Part shown: piece after piece, positions 50,321-59,900 of the stretch
Position numbering within the stretch: position 1 is the first letter of the stretch
How the letters are laid out: the number at the start of each line of letters is the position of its first letter
DNA from: JBQTHD01 sp052390275
GTDB lineage: Bacteria; Actinomycetota; Acidimicrobiia; Acidimicrobiales; AC-14
NCBI GenBank assembly: GCA_052390275.1
Contig: JBQTHD010000027.1
Coordinates: 1 to 64,000, forward strand
DNA length: 64,000 bases
Reading direction: 5' to 3'
Translations under genes and position numbers: made by a program
Notes under the pieces: generated by a model
Told to the model about the DNA's origin: nothing
The model's input: the letters and a program-made list of their open reading frames with translations, nothing else
The model's database searches: none

Positions 50321-50443
50321 CGGGCATTGCTACCGGGCCGAGCAGGATGATGGCGACCTGAACCTGAAAACAAACTCTGAACTCGCCTCCCTATCGGCCG
50401 GTGACCGGGCGCATCGGTGGCACCTGGGTCAAACTCACCAACG

Positions 50444-51310
50444 GTGAGCGATACCGGTCCTCCCTCGGGCCCGGCTGCGGCCGCCAGGGCCCCGGCCGGC
50501 AGCCTCCCGGACGGCGTCGTCCGAGACGGCGTTGTCCCAGACGGCGTCGTCCGAGACGGCGTCGTCGGTTCCGGGCTACGCATCTTGGTGGTCGAGGACG
50601 ACCCGACCGTGTCAGAGGTGGTGGCCCGATACCTGGTGCGGGACGGTTTCACGGTTGACGTCTGTGCCGATGGTGCCGAGGCGCTGGCACGGGTCCAAGC
50701 CGACCCCTTCGACCTTGTTGTCCTCGACGCCATGATCCCCGGCCTGGATGGGTTCGAGGTCTGCCGCCGCCTGCGTGAACCCACTGCTGGGGCGTCCGGT
50801 GGCGGAGGCTCGCACCCATTGCATGCGCATCCAGGGCAGTCGCCTCCGGTGCCGGTGATCATGCTCACCGCGCGGACCGAAGAGGCAGACCGGGTTCGGG
50901 GTCTGGAGTTGGGGGCGGACGACTACGTGCTCAAGCCTTTCTCCCCCCGGGAACTGGTGGCCCGGGTGACCGCGGTCCTCCGTCGAAGTGCTGGCGTGCC
51001 CCTGGCCGGACCCAACCGCATTGCGGCCGGAGACCTGGAAGTCGACGTCGGCGCTCAGAAGGTCCGCCGGGATGGACAGTTGGTGGTGCTGGCGGCCCGG
51101 GAGTTCGAGTTGCTGGTCCATCTCATGAGGCACTCGGGACAGGTCCTGCGGCGGGAGGAGCTTTTCGAGGCGGTGTGGGGCTACAACTACGGCGATATGT
51201 CCACCATCACCGTGCACATTCGTCGCCTCCGGGAGAAGCTGGAGGCCGATCCCAGCCGCCCCGCCCACATTCAGACGGTGTGGGGTGTCGGGTACCGGTT
51301 CGAGCCATGA
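50444..51310 (+). CDS. OmpR-family response regulator
   Basis: 288 residues from GTG 50444. The first 45 residues are low complexity with PDGVV/RDGVV repeats. The receiver domain has LRILVVEDDPTVSEVV, the phospho-acceptor in VVLDAMIPGLDGFEVC, TARTEEADR and YVLKPFSPREL. A 25-residue Gly/Ser/His insert (TAGASGGGGSHPLHAHPGQ) sits between helix 3 and strand 4. The C-terminal winged helix ends VWGVGYRFEP. An in-frame GTG at 50417 is another start. Pairs with the overlapping histidine kinase. Confidence 0.9.
   Translation: MSDTGPPSGPAAAARAPAGSLPDGVVRDGVVPDGVVRDGVVGSGLRILVVEDDPTVSEVVARYLVRDGFTVDVCADGAEALARVQADPFDLVVLDAMIPGLDGFEVCRRLREPTAGASGGGGSHPLHAHPGQSPPVPVIMLTARTEEADRVRGLELGADDYVLKPFSPRELVARVTAVLRRSAGVPLAGPNRIAAGDLEVDVGAQKVRRDGQLVVLAAREFELLVHLMRHSGQVLRREELFEAVWGYNYGDMSTITVHIRRLREKLEADPSRPAHIQTVWGVGYRFEP
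50510..50569. repeat. 15-bp minisatellite inside the response regulator gene
   Basis: Four units of gacggcgtcgtccga with few changes, encoding DGVVR/DGVVP before the receiver domain. Confidence 0.95.
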
Positions 51311-52548
51311 GCCCGGCGCCGCTGGTGGCCTGGTCGGTGGGAGGGGCGGCCATGGCCGGCGTGGTGGCCTGCGCCCTCATCGCCCGCCGCCGGCGTTCGA
51401 GCCTGGCCCTGGAGGCCACAGTGGTGGCTCTGGCCCCGCTTGTGGCGGTGGGGGCCGGCGTTGTCGGGGCGTCCCGGGCCATGTTCCTTTCGTCGTCGGA
51501 CTTGGCCGCCCTTCTGGTGGTCATGGCTGGGGCCGGCACCGTCGGGGTGGCCGTGGCCCTGGTTCTCGGTCGGCGCCTTGCCGCGGCCGCCGGGTCCCTG
51601 GAAGTTCTCGCCAGCGGGTTGGGCTCCGAATCTGGATCATCGCCGCTCGACCGCCAGCCGACCAGATCCCAGGGCTCTCCCATACGTGCCCCTGACGAGT
51701 TGGTCCGCCTCGCGGATCAACTGGAGGCCACCCGGTCCCGCCTGGAGGATTCCCGGCGCCAGACCGCAGCAGTCGAGACCAGCCGGCGAGAACTGGTGGC
51801 CTGGGTCTCCCACGACCTGCGGACCCCGCTCGCCGGGATTCGGGCCATGATCGAGGCGCTGGAGGATGGCCTGGTGACCGATGGCGACACCGTTTCTCGC
51901 TACTACCGGACCATTCGATCCGAGTCGGACCGGCTCTCCGGTCTCGTCGACGACCTCTTCGAGTTGTCGCGGATCCACTCCGGAGTGTTGAGGCTGAGTC
52001 CGGAACCGACGGCCCTGGACGAGATCCTCTCCGATGCTCTGGCCGGGGCCACCCCGGTCGCCCAGGCCAAAGGGGTCCACCTCCATGGCCGGGTGTCGGA
52101 CCCGGTTCCGGTGGCCCGCATCGGCATTCCGGAGATGACCCGGGTGGTGCGCAACCTGCTCGACAACGCCATCCGCCACACGCCCGTCGGGGGAACGGTG
52201 AGTCTGGAGGCGTCCATCGACAGCGAGGCACACCAGGCCGTGGTCTGGGTGGACGACGGGTGCGGCGGGATCCCCGACGGTGACCTGTCCCGGGTCTTCG
52301 ACGTGGCTTTCCGTGGCGATCCCGCTCGCACGCCCTCGGGGCGCGGCGCCATCGCGACTTCGGGGACCGGTGACAACGGTGCGGGCCTGGGGCTGGCTAT
52401 CGCCCGGGGACTGGTGGAGGCGCTGCAGGGCACCATCCGGGTGGAGAACCGGAAAGGGGGGTGCCGCTTCCTGGTGGCCCTGCCGGCGGCTGTTGGCGCG
52501 GTGGCCCGACCGAGCGGGGCCCCGGCCCCGGCTGGAGGGCCCCGTTGA
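51307..52548 (+). CDS. Sensor histidine kinase
   Basis: 413 residues from ATG 51307 (ATGA overlap). Two to three N-terminal helices (AMAGVVACALIA; VVALAPLVAVGAGVVGAS; LAALLVVMAGAGTVGVAVALVLG) with almost no periplasmic loop, a HAMP-like linker, H-box WVSHDLRTPLAGIRAM, N-box RVVRNLLDNAIRHTP, and G boxes VDDGCGGIPDGDL and GDNGAGLGLAIARGL. The short sensor suggests it detects membrane or cytoplasmic signals. Partner of the response regulator upstream. Confidence 0.92.
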   Translation: MSPAPLVAWSVGGAAMAGVVACALIARRRRSSLALEATVVALAPLVAVGAGVVGASRAMFLSSSDLAALLVVMAGAGTVGVAVALVLGRRLAAAAGSLEVLASGLGSESGSSPLDRQPTRSQGSPIRAPDELVRLADQLEATRSRLEDSRRQTAAVETSRRELVAWVSHDLRTPLAGIRAMIEALEDGLVTDGDTVSRYYRTIRSESDRLSGLVDDLFELSRIHSGVLRLSPEPTALDEILSDALAGATPVAQAKGVHLHGRVSDPVPVARIGIPEMTRVVRNLLDNAIRHTPVGGTVSLEASIDSEAHQAVVWVDDGCGGIPDGDLSRVFDVAFRGDPARTPSGRGAIATSGTGDNGAGLGLAIARGLVEALQGTIRVENRKGGCRFLVALPAAVGAVARPSGAPAPAGGPR

Positions 52549-52634
52549 GGCGGGGCGAGGTAAGGTCGGCCAGGTTTCGGAGCGATACCGACAGCGCGGT
52601 AGAGGTCATGAGCAGGTAACCAACCGTTAACGCT

Positions 52635-52657
52635 GGTCCCGTGAGGCTGGCACGGAC
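52635..52657 (+). promoter_or_regulatory. PyrR-binding loop in the pyr leader
   Basis: ggtcccgtgaggctggcac plus ggac matches the PyrR anti-antiterminator pattern, a stem capped by a (G)UGAGGCU-type loop. It lies 40 bases before an intrinsic terminator and 80 before pyrR. PyrR bound with UMP stabilises this hairpin so that the terminator forms. Confidence 0.65.
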
Positions 52658-52696
52658 AGGAGTCGAGCATTTGGCCGAGAGGGAACGAGCAGCCAC

Positions 52697-52717
52697 GCCC
52701 CCTCACGGGGGCTTTTT
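52697..52717 (+). terminator. pyr operon attenuator terminator
   Basis: gccccc-tcac-gggggc (52697-52712) followed by ttttt, directly upstream of pyrR. The position and the PyrR-binding loop before it identify a transcription attenuator. Confidence 0.85.
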
Positions 52718-52736
52718 CTCTGCCCGGGCCCGGGTC

Positions 52737-53294
52737 ATGACGGGCGACGATTTGCGCAGGGCGCTGACTCGAATGGCCCATGAGATCACCGAGCGCAACC
52801 ATGGCTTCGGCGGCCTCATCCTGATCGGACTGCAGACCGGCGGCGTGCCCCTGGCGCAGAAGTTGGCGGTGGAGTTGGCTCGGATCGAGGCCGCGATGTC
52901 CGATGCGCCTCCGACTGGGCGTGTGGGCGCGGCGGGAACCACATTGGATGTCGGTGTTCTGGATGTGGCCTTCTACCGCGACGACATCGCCCTGCGGCCG
53001 TTGACCCCCCAGGCGGTCACGGAGATTCCCTTCGACCTGACCGGACGCACCGTCATCCTGGTCGACGACGTGCTCTACACCGGTCGGACGATCCGGGCCG
53101 CCCTGGAGGCCCTGACCCACTACGGCCGGGCCCGGGCCGTTCAGTTGGCCGTGATGGTGGATCGGGGCCATCGGGAACTGCCCATCCGTCCCGACTACGT
53201 GGGGAAGAACCTGCCGACCCGGCCCCAGGAGTTCGTCGACGTCCACGACGACGGGGTGGATGTCGGCATAAAGGAGCAGGGGCTGCTCCCATGA
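52737..53294 (+). CDS. pyrR: Pyrimidine operon regulator PyrR / uracil phosphoribosyltransferase fold
   Basis: 185 residues from ATG 52737, chosen because it lies just past the attenuator. The frame is open to 52641 but that start is inside the PyrR loop. RALTRMAHEITERN, FYRDDIALRPL, the PRPP loop VILVDDVLYTGRTIRAAL, VMVDRGHRELPIRPDYVGKN. Senses UMP/UTP and PRPP and terminates pyr transcription. A roughly 20-residue insert follows LARIEAAM. Overlaps pyrB by 4 bp. Confidence 0.93.
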   Translation: MTGDDLRRALTRMAHEITERNHGFGGLILIGLQTGGVPLAQKLAVELARIEAAMSDAPPTGRVGAAGTTLDVGVLDVAFYRDDIALRPLTPQAVTEIPFDLTGRTVILVDDVLYTGRTIRAALEALTHYGRARAVQLAVMVDRGHRELPIRPDYVGKNLPTRPQEFVDVHDDGVDVGIKEQGLLP

Positions 53295-54226
53295 CCCTTC
53301 GCAAGTCGCCGACCCGTCATCTTCTCGACATCGCCGACCTGGACGCCGACGGGATCGGCCGCCTGATGGACCTGGCCGACCAGTTCGTGGAGGTGAGCGA
53401 GAGGGCCATGCCCAAGGTTCCCGCGCTGCGAGGTCGGACGGTCGTGTCTTTGTTCTACGAGGAATCCACCCGGACCCGGTTGTCCTTCGAGGCCGCGGCC
53501 CGGCGCCTTTCCGCCGACACCATGAACTTCGCGGTTTCCACCTCGTCGGTCCACAAGGGCGAATCCCTGCGCGACACCGCCCTGACCATCGCCGCCATGG
53601 GCGTGGATGCCATCGTGGTTCGCCATCCCTCGGCCGGTGCCCCGGCCCGGGTGGCCTCCTGGGTCAAGGCGTCGGTGATCAACGCCGGCGACGGTGCCCA
53701 TCAGCACCCAACCCAGGCTCTGCTCGACTGCTTCACCCTGCGCCAGGAGCGAGGCTCCCTGGAGGGAATGCGCATCGCCATCGTCGGCGACATCCGCCAT
53801 TCCAGGGTGGCCCGGTCCAACGTCGCCGCCTTCACCATGCTGGGAGCGGATGTGACGCTGGTGGCGCCCCCCACCCTCCTGCCCCCCAGCCTGGCGGGTT
53901 GGCCGGTCAAGGTCAGCGGCAACCTCGATCGGATGCTGCCGAGGGTGGATGTGGTCTACCTGCTGCGCCTACAGCAGGAACGCCAAACGGACTGCCTCCT
54001 GCCGTCGCTGCGGGAGTACACAGCTTGCTATGGGCTCACTTCCCGGCGGGCGGACGCCATGGGGGACAAGGCGCTGATCATGCATCCGGGGCCCATCAAC
54101 CGGGGCGTCGAGATCGCCGCCGAGGTGGCCGACAGGCCGGGCGTCCTGATTACCAACCAAGTGGCCAACGGCGTGGCCGTGCGCACCGCCGTTCTTTTCA
54201 GCCTTCTGGGGCCGGCCGGTGCCTGA
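53291..54226 (+). CDS. pyrB: Aspartate carbamoyltransferase catalytic chain
   Basis: 311 residues. LFYEESTRTRLSFEAAARRL (carbamoyl-phosphate motif STRTR, 59-63), HKGESLRDTALTI, GAHQHPTQALLDCFTL and HPGPINRGVEI. Forms carbamoyl aspartate. No pyrI is present. Overlaps pyrR (ATGA) and pyrC (8 bp). Confidence 0.96.
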   Translation: MTLRKSPTRHLLDIADLDADGIGRLMDLADQFVEVSERAMPKVPALRGRTVVSLFYEESTRTRLSFEAAARRLSADTMNFAVSTSSVHKGESLRDTALTIAAMGVDAIVVRHPSAGAPARVASWVKASVINAGDGAHQHPTQALLDCFTLRQERGSLEGMRIAIVGDIRHSRVARSNVAAFTMLGADVTLVAPPTLLPPSLAGWPVKVSGNLDRMLPRVDVVYLLRLQQERQTDCLLPSLREYTACYGLTSRRADAMGDKALIMHPGPINRGVEIAAEVADRPGVLITNQVANGVAVRTAVLFSLLGPAGA

Positions 54227-55583
54227 GGAACGGGACTCGGGCCGGTGGGGCGGCGGGGATGGTTTCAGCCCTCCGGATCTGTTGATCAGGGGCGGGACCA
54301 TCGTCGACAGTTCAGGTTCTCGGCGGGCTGACGTCCGGGTTTCCGGCGGCACTATCGCCGCCGTGGGGCCCGAACTGGCAAGGCATCCGGGCCTTTGTGA
54401 GTTGGATGCCGGCGGGTGTGTGGTCAGCCCCGGACTGGTCGACCTCCACGCCCATCTTCGCCAACCCGGCTCCGAGGAATCCGAGACCATCGCGAGCGGT
54501 GGTGCGGCGGCGGCCCTGGGGGGCTACACCGCTGTGGTGGCCATGCCCAACACCGATCCACCCATCGATTGCGCGTCGGTGGTGCAGGACGTTCTCGCTC
54601 TGGCCCGGGGCGCGGCCTGTCACGTGGCCGTGTCGGGCGCCATCACCGTCGGGCGCGCTGGGCAGCGCCTGGCTCCCATGGCGGAGATGGCGGCCCTGGG
54701 GGTGCGAGTGTTCACCGACGACGGTTCGGGGGTGGCGGACAACCACCTCATGCGCCGGGCCCTGGAGTACGCGGCGGGATGTGAGGCAATGACCGGTCAC
54801 CGACTCACCCTGGCCCAGCACTGCGAGGATCCGGCCCTGGCGGCCGGGGGTCACATGCACGAAGGGGAGTGGTCCTCCCGCCTGGGCATCGCCGGAGTCC
54901 CGGCTGCGGCCGAGGAGATGATGGTCGCTCGGGACCTGGCGCTGTTGGAGATGGGCAGCACCAGGGGAGCCCGGATCCACTTTCAGCACCTTTCCACCGG
55001 CCGATCGGTGGAGATGGTGCGCCGAGCGAAGGCGGCGAGCCTGGCGGTGACGGCCGAGGCTGCGCCCCATCACTTCACCCTGACCGATGCTGCCTGCGCG
55101 GGGTTCGACCCGGTGTTCAAGGTCAACCCACCGCTACGCCCCGCCGCCGACGTCGGGGCGGTGGCCGCAGGTCTGGCTCAGGGGGTTCTTGACGCCGTGG
55201 CCACCGACCACGCCCCCCACGCGGCCGAACACAAGGAGCGTCCCTTCGATCTGGCCCCGCCGGGAATGCTCGGACTCCAGACCGCCCTGCCGCTGGCGCT
55301 GGAACGCCTGGGCGAGGCGGGAATGAGCCTGCGGGCGATCCTGGCCTCCATGTCCTGGCGGCCGGCGGCCATAGCCGGGTTGGCCGACCACGGCGGTCCG
55401 ATCGCGGTCGGCCGGCCCGCCCACCTCTGCGTCTTCGACCCGGTCTCCACCTGGGTGGTGGATCCGTCCGCCCTGGCGAGCCGTAGCCGCAACACCCCCT
55501 ACGCCGGGAGGCTCATGACCGGCAAGGTCGTCCACACCGTCCTCGGCGGGGTGCCAACCGTTCGCGACGCGCAGTTGTGCTGA
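54219..55583 (+). CDS. pyrC: Dihydroorotase (class I)
   Basis: 454 residues, starting at GTG 54219 and overlapping pyrB by 8 bp. Zinc site DLHAHLRQPG (His77, His79), VVAMPNTDPPID, LAQHCED, VTAEAAPHHFTLTD and VATDHAPHA with the catalytic Asp (about 329). Cyclises carbamoyl aspartate to dihydroorotate. The first 18 residues are a short extension before the beta-sandwich. Confidence 0.95.
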   Translation: MPEERDSGRWGGGDGFSPPDLLIRGGTIVDSSGSRRADVRVSGGTIAAVGPELARHPGLCELDAGGCVVSPGLVDLHAHLRQPGSEESETIASGGAAAALGGYTAVVAMPNTDPPIDCASVVQDVLALARGAACHVAVSGAITVGRAGQRLAPMAEMAALGVRVFTDDGSGVADNHLMRRALEYAAGCEAMTGHRLTLAQHCEDPALAAGGHMHEGEWSSRLGIAGVPAAAEEMMVARDLALLEMGSTRGARIHFQHLSTGRSVEMVRRAKAASLAVTAEAAPHHFTLTDAACAGFDPVFKVNPPLRPAADVGAVAAGLAQGVLDAVATDHAPHAAEHKERPFDLAPPGMLGLQTALPLALERLGEAGMSLRAILASMSWRPAAIAGLADHGGPIAVGRPAHLCVFDPVSTWVVDPSALASRSRNTPYAGRLMTGKVVHTVLGGVPTVRDAQLC

Positions 55584-55792
55584 CGACACGCAGTCCTGAC
55601 CAGCCGAAACATGCTGAGCGGCGGCAATCCTGCACCGTCGCCGCGTCAGGACCCGTCGCAGAATCCGAGCCGGTCTCAGCGTCGGGACACCTCGGGGCAT
55701 CGGGACGGCTCGGGGCATCGGGATGGGTCGGAGCGTGCGGACCCCTCGGAGCGTGCGGACCATATGGAGGGGCTAACCATGGCCAACACTGA
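55577..55792 (+). CDS. Possible 71-aa repeat ORF bridging pyrC and carA
   Basis: A frame from GTG 55577 (overlapping the pyrC stop by 7 bp) to 55792 (14 bp into carA) fills the 195-bp gap. Its second half is repetitive (LGASGRLGASGWVGACGPLG) because the DNA holds four 18-bp units, cggggcatcgggacggct to cggagcgtgcggacccct (about 55689-55760). The other forward frame is open too, so coding is uncertain. Less exact than the other bridge ORFs. Confidence 0.2.
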   Translation: MLTTRSPDQPKHAERRQSCTVAASGPVAESEPVSASGHLGASGRLGASGWVGACGPLGACGPYGGANHGQH

Positions 55793-56960
55793 ACGGATCG
55801 GTTCGATGCGGGTCGCTCGCCCGGCGCCGCCCCGCCGGCAGGCCGCCGCCCTGGTACTGGCCGATGGCACCGTTTTCGTCGGCCAGGCGATGGGGGCGTT
55901 TCCACCCGGTGGGGTGGCAAGCGGGGAGGTCGTGTTCAACACCGTCATGTCCGGCTACCAGGAGGTGCTCACCGATCCCTCCTACGCCGGCCAGATCGTG
56001 GCCTTCACCTATCCCCACATCGGCAACTACGGGCTGACCGGGGCCGACGACGAATCAGCCCGGCCCGCCTGTCGGGGCCTGGTGGTCAAGGACATCACAC
56101 GGCGTCCATCCAACTGGCGATCAGTCCAGGACCTTGAGTCATGGATGACCGACCACGGTCTTCCGGGCATCACCGGGGTCGACACCCGCCGGCTGACCCG
56201 CCACATCCGCCACGCCGGAGCCATGCCGGCGGCCTTCGGCCCCGCTGACATCGCCGCGCTCAGGGTGGCGGCCGCGGCCGAACCGGGCACCTCCGGAGTG
56301 GATCTGGTGGCCACCGTTACCACCGCGGAGCCCTACATGGTTGAACCGGTGGGGGGGACCTCCGGAGGCCGCCCTCGCCACATCGTGGCCTATGACTTCG
56401 GCATCAAGTCATCGATCCTGGCCCAGTTGGCCCGGCTGGGAAGGGTGGAGGTGGTGCCGGCCTACACCCCGGCGGCCGAGGTGCTGGCCCGAGCGCCCGA
56501 CGGTGTCTTTCTGTCCAACGGCCCGGGAGATCCCGAGGCGGTCACCGGGGCGGCGGCCAACGTGGCCGAGATCGTGGGCCGGGTCCCGGTTTTCGGCATC
56601 TGCCTGGGTCACCAGTTGTTAGCCCTCGCTCTTGGGGGTTCGACCACCAAACTGGCCTTCGGGCATCACGGGGGCAATCAACCTGTGGGCCGAGCAGACG
56701 ACGGTGCGGTGGAGATCACCAGCCAGAATCACAACTTCGCCGTGGTCGCAGGCTCGGTCCCTGATGCAGTCATCACCCACACCAACCTCAACGACGGGGT
56801 CGTCGCCGGCCTCAGCCGGGAGGACCTGTCCGCCTTCGGTGTGCAGTATCACCCTGAGGCTGGGCCGGGGCCCCATGACTCCCGCTACCTGTTCGACCGT
56901 TTCGCCGACCTGATGGATGGCGTCCGCGGGGCGACAGCCGGTGATGGTGTGCCGGCCTGA
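55779..56960 (+). CDS. carA: Carbamoyl-phosphate synthase small chain
   Basis: 393 residues from ATG 55779 with ggagggg about five bases upstream. ATG 55764 is an alternative. N-domain: AALVLADGTVFVG, VVFNTVMSGYQEVLTDPSY. Glutaminase domain: HIVAYDFGIKSSIL, FLSNGPGDPEAV, nucleophile Cys in FGICLGHQLLALAL (about 275), VQYHPEAGPGPHDS (His/Glu). Supplies ammonia to CarB. Its stop overlaps the carB ATG (TGATG). Confidence 0.96.
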   Translation: MANTERIGSMRVARPAPPRRQAAALVLADGTVFVGQAMGAFPPGGVASGEVVFNTVMSGYQEVLTDPSYAGQIVAFTYPHIGNYGLTGADDESARPACRGLVVKDITRRPSNWRSVQDLESWMTDHGLPGITGVDTRRLTRHIRHAGAMPAAFGPADIAALRVAAAAEPGTSGVDLVATVTTAEPYMVEPVGGTSGGRPRHIVAYDFGIKSSILAQLARLGRVEVVPAYTPAAEVLARAPDGVFLSNGPGDPEAVTGAAANVAEIVGRVPVFGICLGHQLLALALGGSTTKLAFGHHGGNQPVGRADDGAVEITSQNHNFAVVAGSVPDAVITHTNLNDGVVAGLSREDLSAFGVQYHPEAGPGPHDSRYLFDRFADLMDGVRGATAGDGVPA

Positions 56961-59900
56961 TGCCTCGTCGGGACGACATCACCTCGATACTGCTCATCGG
57001 TTCGGGCCCGATCGTCATCGGGCAGGCGTGCGAGTTCGACTACTCGGGAACCCAGGCCTGCCGGGTGCTGGGCCAGGAGGGCTACCGGGTGATCCTGGTC
57101 AACTCCAACCCGGCCACCATCATGACCGACCCCGGTTTCGCCGATCGCACCTATGTCGAGCCCCTTGACGCCGACGTCCTGACCGCCATCATCGAGCGGG
57201 AGCGTCCCGACGCGGTGCTGCCCACCCTGGGGGGCCAAACCGCCTTGAACCTGGCCATGGAGCTGTCCCGGGCGGGGGTGTTCGGCCAGTACGGCGTGGA
57301 GATGATCGGGGCGTCGGCCGATGCCATATCCACCGCGGAGAACCGCGACCGGTTCAAGGCGGCCATGGGGGAGATCGGCCTTTCCGTACCTCCCTCCGGC
57401 TTCGCCCACACGGTGCCCGAGGCCCTCGCCGTGGCGGAGACAACCGGTTATCCGGTGATCGTCCGGCCATCGTTCATTCTCGGCGGCACCGGGACCGGAA
57501 TCGCCGCTGGACCCGACCAGCTCCTGAGGTTGGCCGAGCTTGGCCTGGCCGCCAGCCCGGCGACTGAGATCCTGGTCGAACGCTCCATCGCCGGATGGAA
57601 GGAGTACGAACTCGAGGTCATGCGGGACCGGGCGGACAACTGTGTGGTGGTCTGCTCCATCGAGAACTTCGACCCCATGGGGGTGCACACCGGGGACTCG
57701 ATCACCGTGGCTCCGGCCCAGACCCTCTCCGACTTCGAGTACCAGGCCATGCGCGACGCCGCCTTTGCCTGTATCCGCCGGATCGGGGTGGACACCGGCG
57801 GCTCCAACATCCAGTTCGCCGTCAACCCGGTCGACGGGGAGATGGTGGTGATCGAGATGAACCCCCGGGTCAGCCGGTCCAGCGCCCTGGCCTCCAAGGC
57901 CACCGGATTCCCGATCGCCAAGATCGCCGCCCGGCTCGCGGTGGGCTACACCCTCGACGAGATTCCCAACGACATCACCCGCCGGACCCCGGCCAGCTTC
58001 GAGCCGACCATCGACTACGTCGTCACCAAGATCCCCCGATGGGCCTTCGAGAAGTTCCCTGGCCATGAGCCGGTGCTGGGGACCCGGATGCAGTCGGTGG
58101 GGGAGGCGATGGCCATCGGGCGGACCTTCTGCGAGTCCCTCCAAAAGGGTCTGAGGTCGCTGGAACACGGCCGCCTGGGCCTCAACTGCGACCCGGCCGA
58201 GACCCTGTATGACTCTCTCGACGACCAGGCCCTGGTGGCGGCCGCCTCGGTGGCCACCCCCGACCGACCCTTCCAATTGGAGGCGGCCCTGGGTCGGGGG
58301 ATCAGCGTCGCGGCCCTGGCGGACGCGACTCGGGTGGACCCCTGGTTCTTGGATCAGATGTTGCGCATAACCGAGATGAGGGCGGTCCTGGCTGACCGGG
58401 AGCCTCGCTCGGTGGACGCCGCCACCTGGATCGAAGCCAAAGGGTTGGGCTTCGCCGACTCCCAACTGGGCTGGCTCTGGGGGATCGATCCCGCCCGGGT
58501 CCGCCACCTGCGCACCGCAGCCGGGGTCAGGCCGGTGTTCAAGACGGTCGATACCTGCGGGGCCGAGTTCGAGGCCGCCACCCCCTACCACTACGCCACC
58601 TACGAGCTGTCCACCTACGACCGCCACGGCCCCGGGGGCACCGGCGACAGCGACGAGGTCGTGCTTGGAACCCGCCCGTCGGTGGTGATCCTCGGGTCGG
58701 GGCCCAATCGAATCGGCCAGGGGATTGAGTTCGACTACTGCTGCGTCCACGCCAGCTTCGCCCTGCGCGAAGCCGGGTTCGACACGGTCATGATCAACTG
58801 CAATCCCGAGACGGTGTCCACCGATTACGACACCAGCGACCGCCTCTACTTCGAACCCCTGACCGCCGAGGACGTCTTCAACGTCTTGGAGTCCGAGTCC
58901 GGTGGTTCGGGAGCGACCCCGGGTTCGGGGCCATTGGCGGGAGTAATCGTCGGCCTTGGTGGACAGACCCCGCTGAAGCTGGCCGGGGTCATCGCCGAGG
59001 CCGGGTATCGAATCCTGGGGACGGCTCCGGCCTCCATCGACGCCGCGGAGGATCGTCAACGCTGGTCGGTTCTGTGTGCGGACCTGGGTATCGCCCAACC
59101 GCCAGGAGGGACGGCGGCCACGGTCGAGGTGGCACTTGAGGTGGCGCACCGGGTGGGATATCCGGTGCTGATGCGCCCCAGCTACGTCCTCGGCGGTCGA
59201 GCCATGGAGATCGTCTACGACGACGAGGGCCTGGCCCGGGCCATGGAGGCGCTGGGGCGTTTTGGCTCCCTGGGCCGCGAAGGCGGGTTGTCGGCGGATC
59301 GACCGGTCCTGATCGACAGGTTCCTGGAGGACGCGGTCGAGGTGGACGTGGACGCCATTCGCGACGCGGGCGGCGAGGTGCTCATTGGCGGAGTGATGGA
59401 GCACGTGGAAGAGGCCGGCGTCCACTCCGGCGACAGCGCGTGCGTTCTGCCCCCGCCCACCCTGGAACCCGACGTGGTGGCCACCATCGGCGGCCACACC
59501 GTTGCGATAGCCCACGCCCTGGAGGTGGTCGGCCCCCTCAACGTGCAGTTTGCGGTCAAGGAGGGCCCGACCGGATCCGAGGTCTTTGTGCTCGAGGCCA
59601 ACCCCCGGGCCAGTCGCACCCTGCCTTTCGTGGCCAAGGCCACCGGGGTCCCGCTGGCCCAGGTGGCGGCGCGGGTGATGGCGGGTGCCTCTTTGGCCGA
59701 ACTCCGGGTCCAGGGCCTGGTTCCGCCGCCCGTGCAGGGCCATGTGGCCGTCAAGGAGGCGGTGCTTCCCTTCAGCCGGTTCCCCGAGGCCGACACGCTG
59801 CTCGGCCCGGAGATGCGCTCCACCGGGGAGGTGATGGGCATCGGGGCCACCTATGGCCTGGCTTTTCACAAGAGCCAGTCCGCCGCCGGCGATCATCTCC

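Noticed and set aside
52641..52736. Upstream GTG start for pyrR
   Set aside because: That start would lie within the PyrR-binding loop and the frame would cross the attenuator hairpin. ATG 52737 lies just after the U-run.
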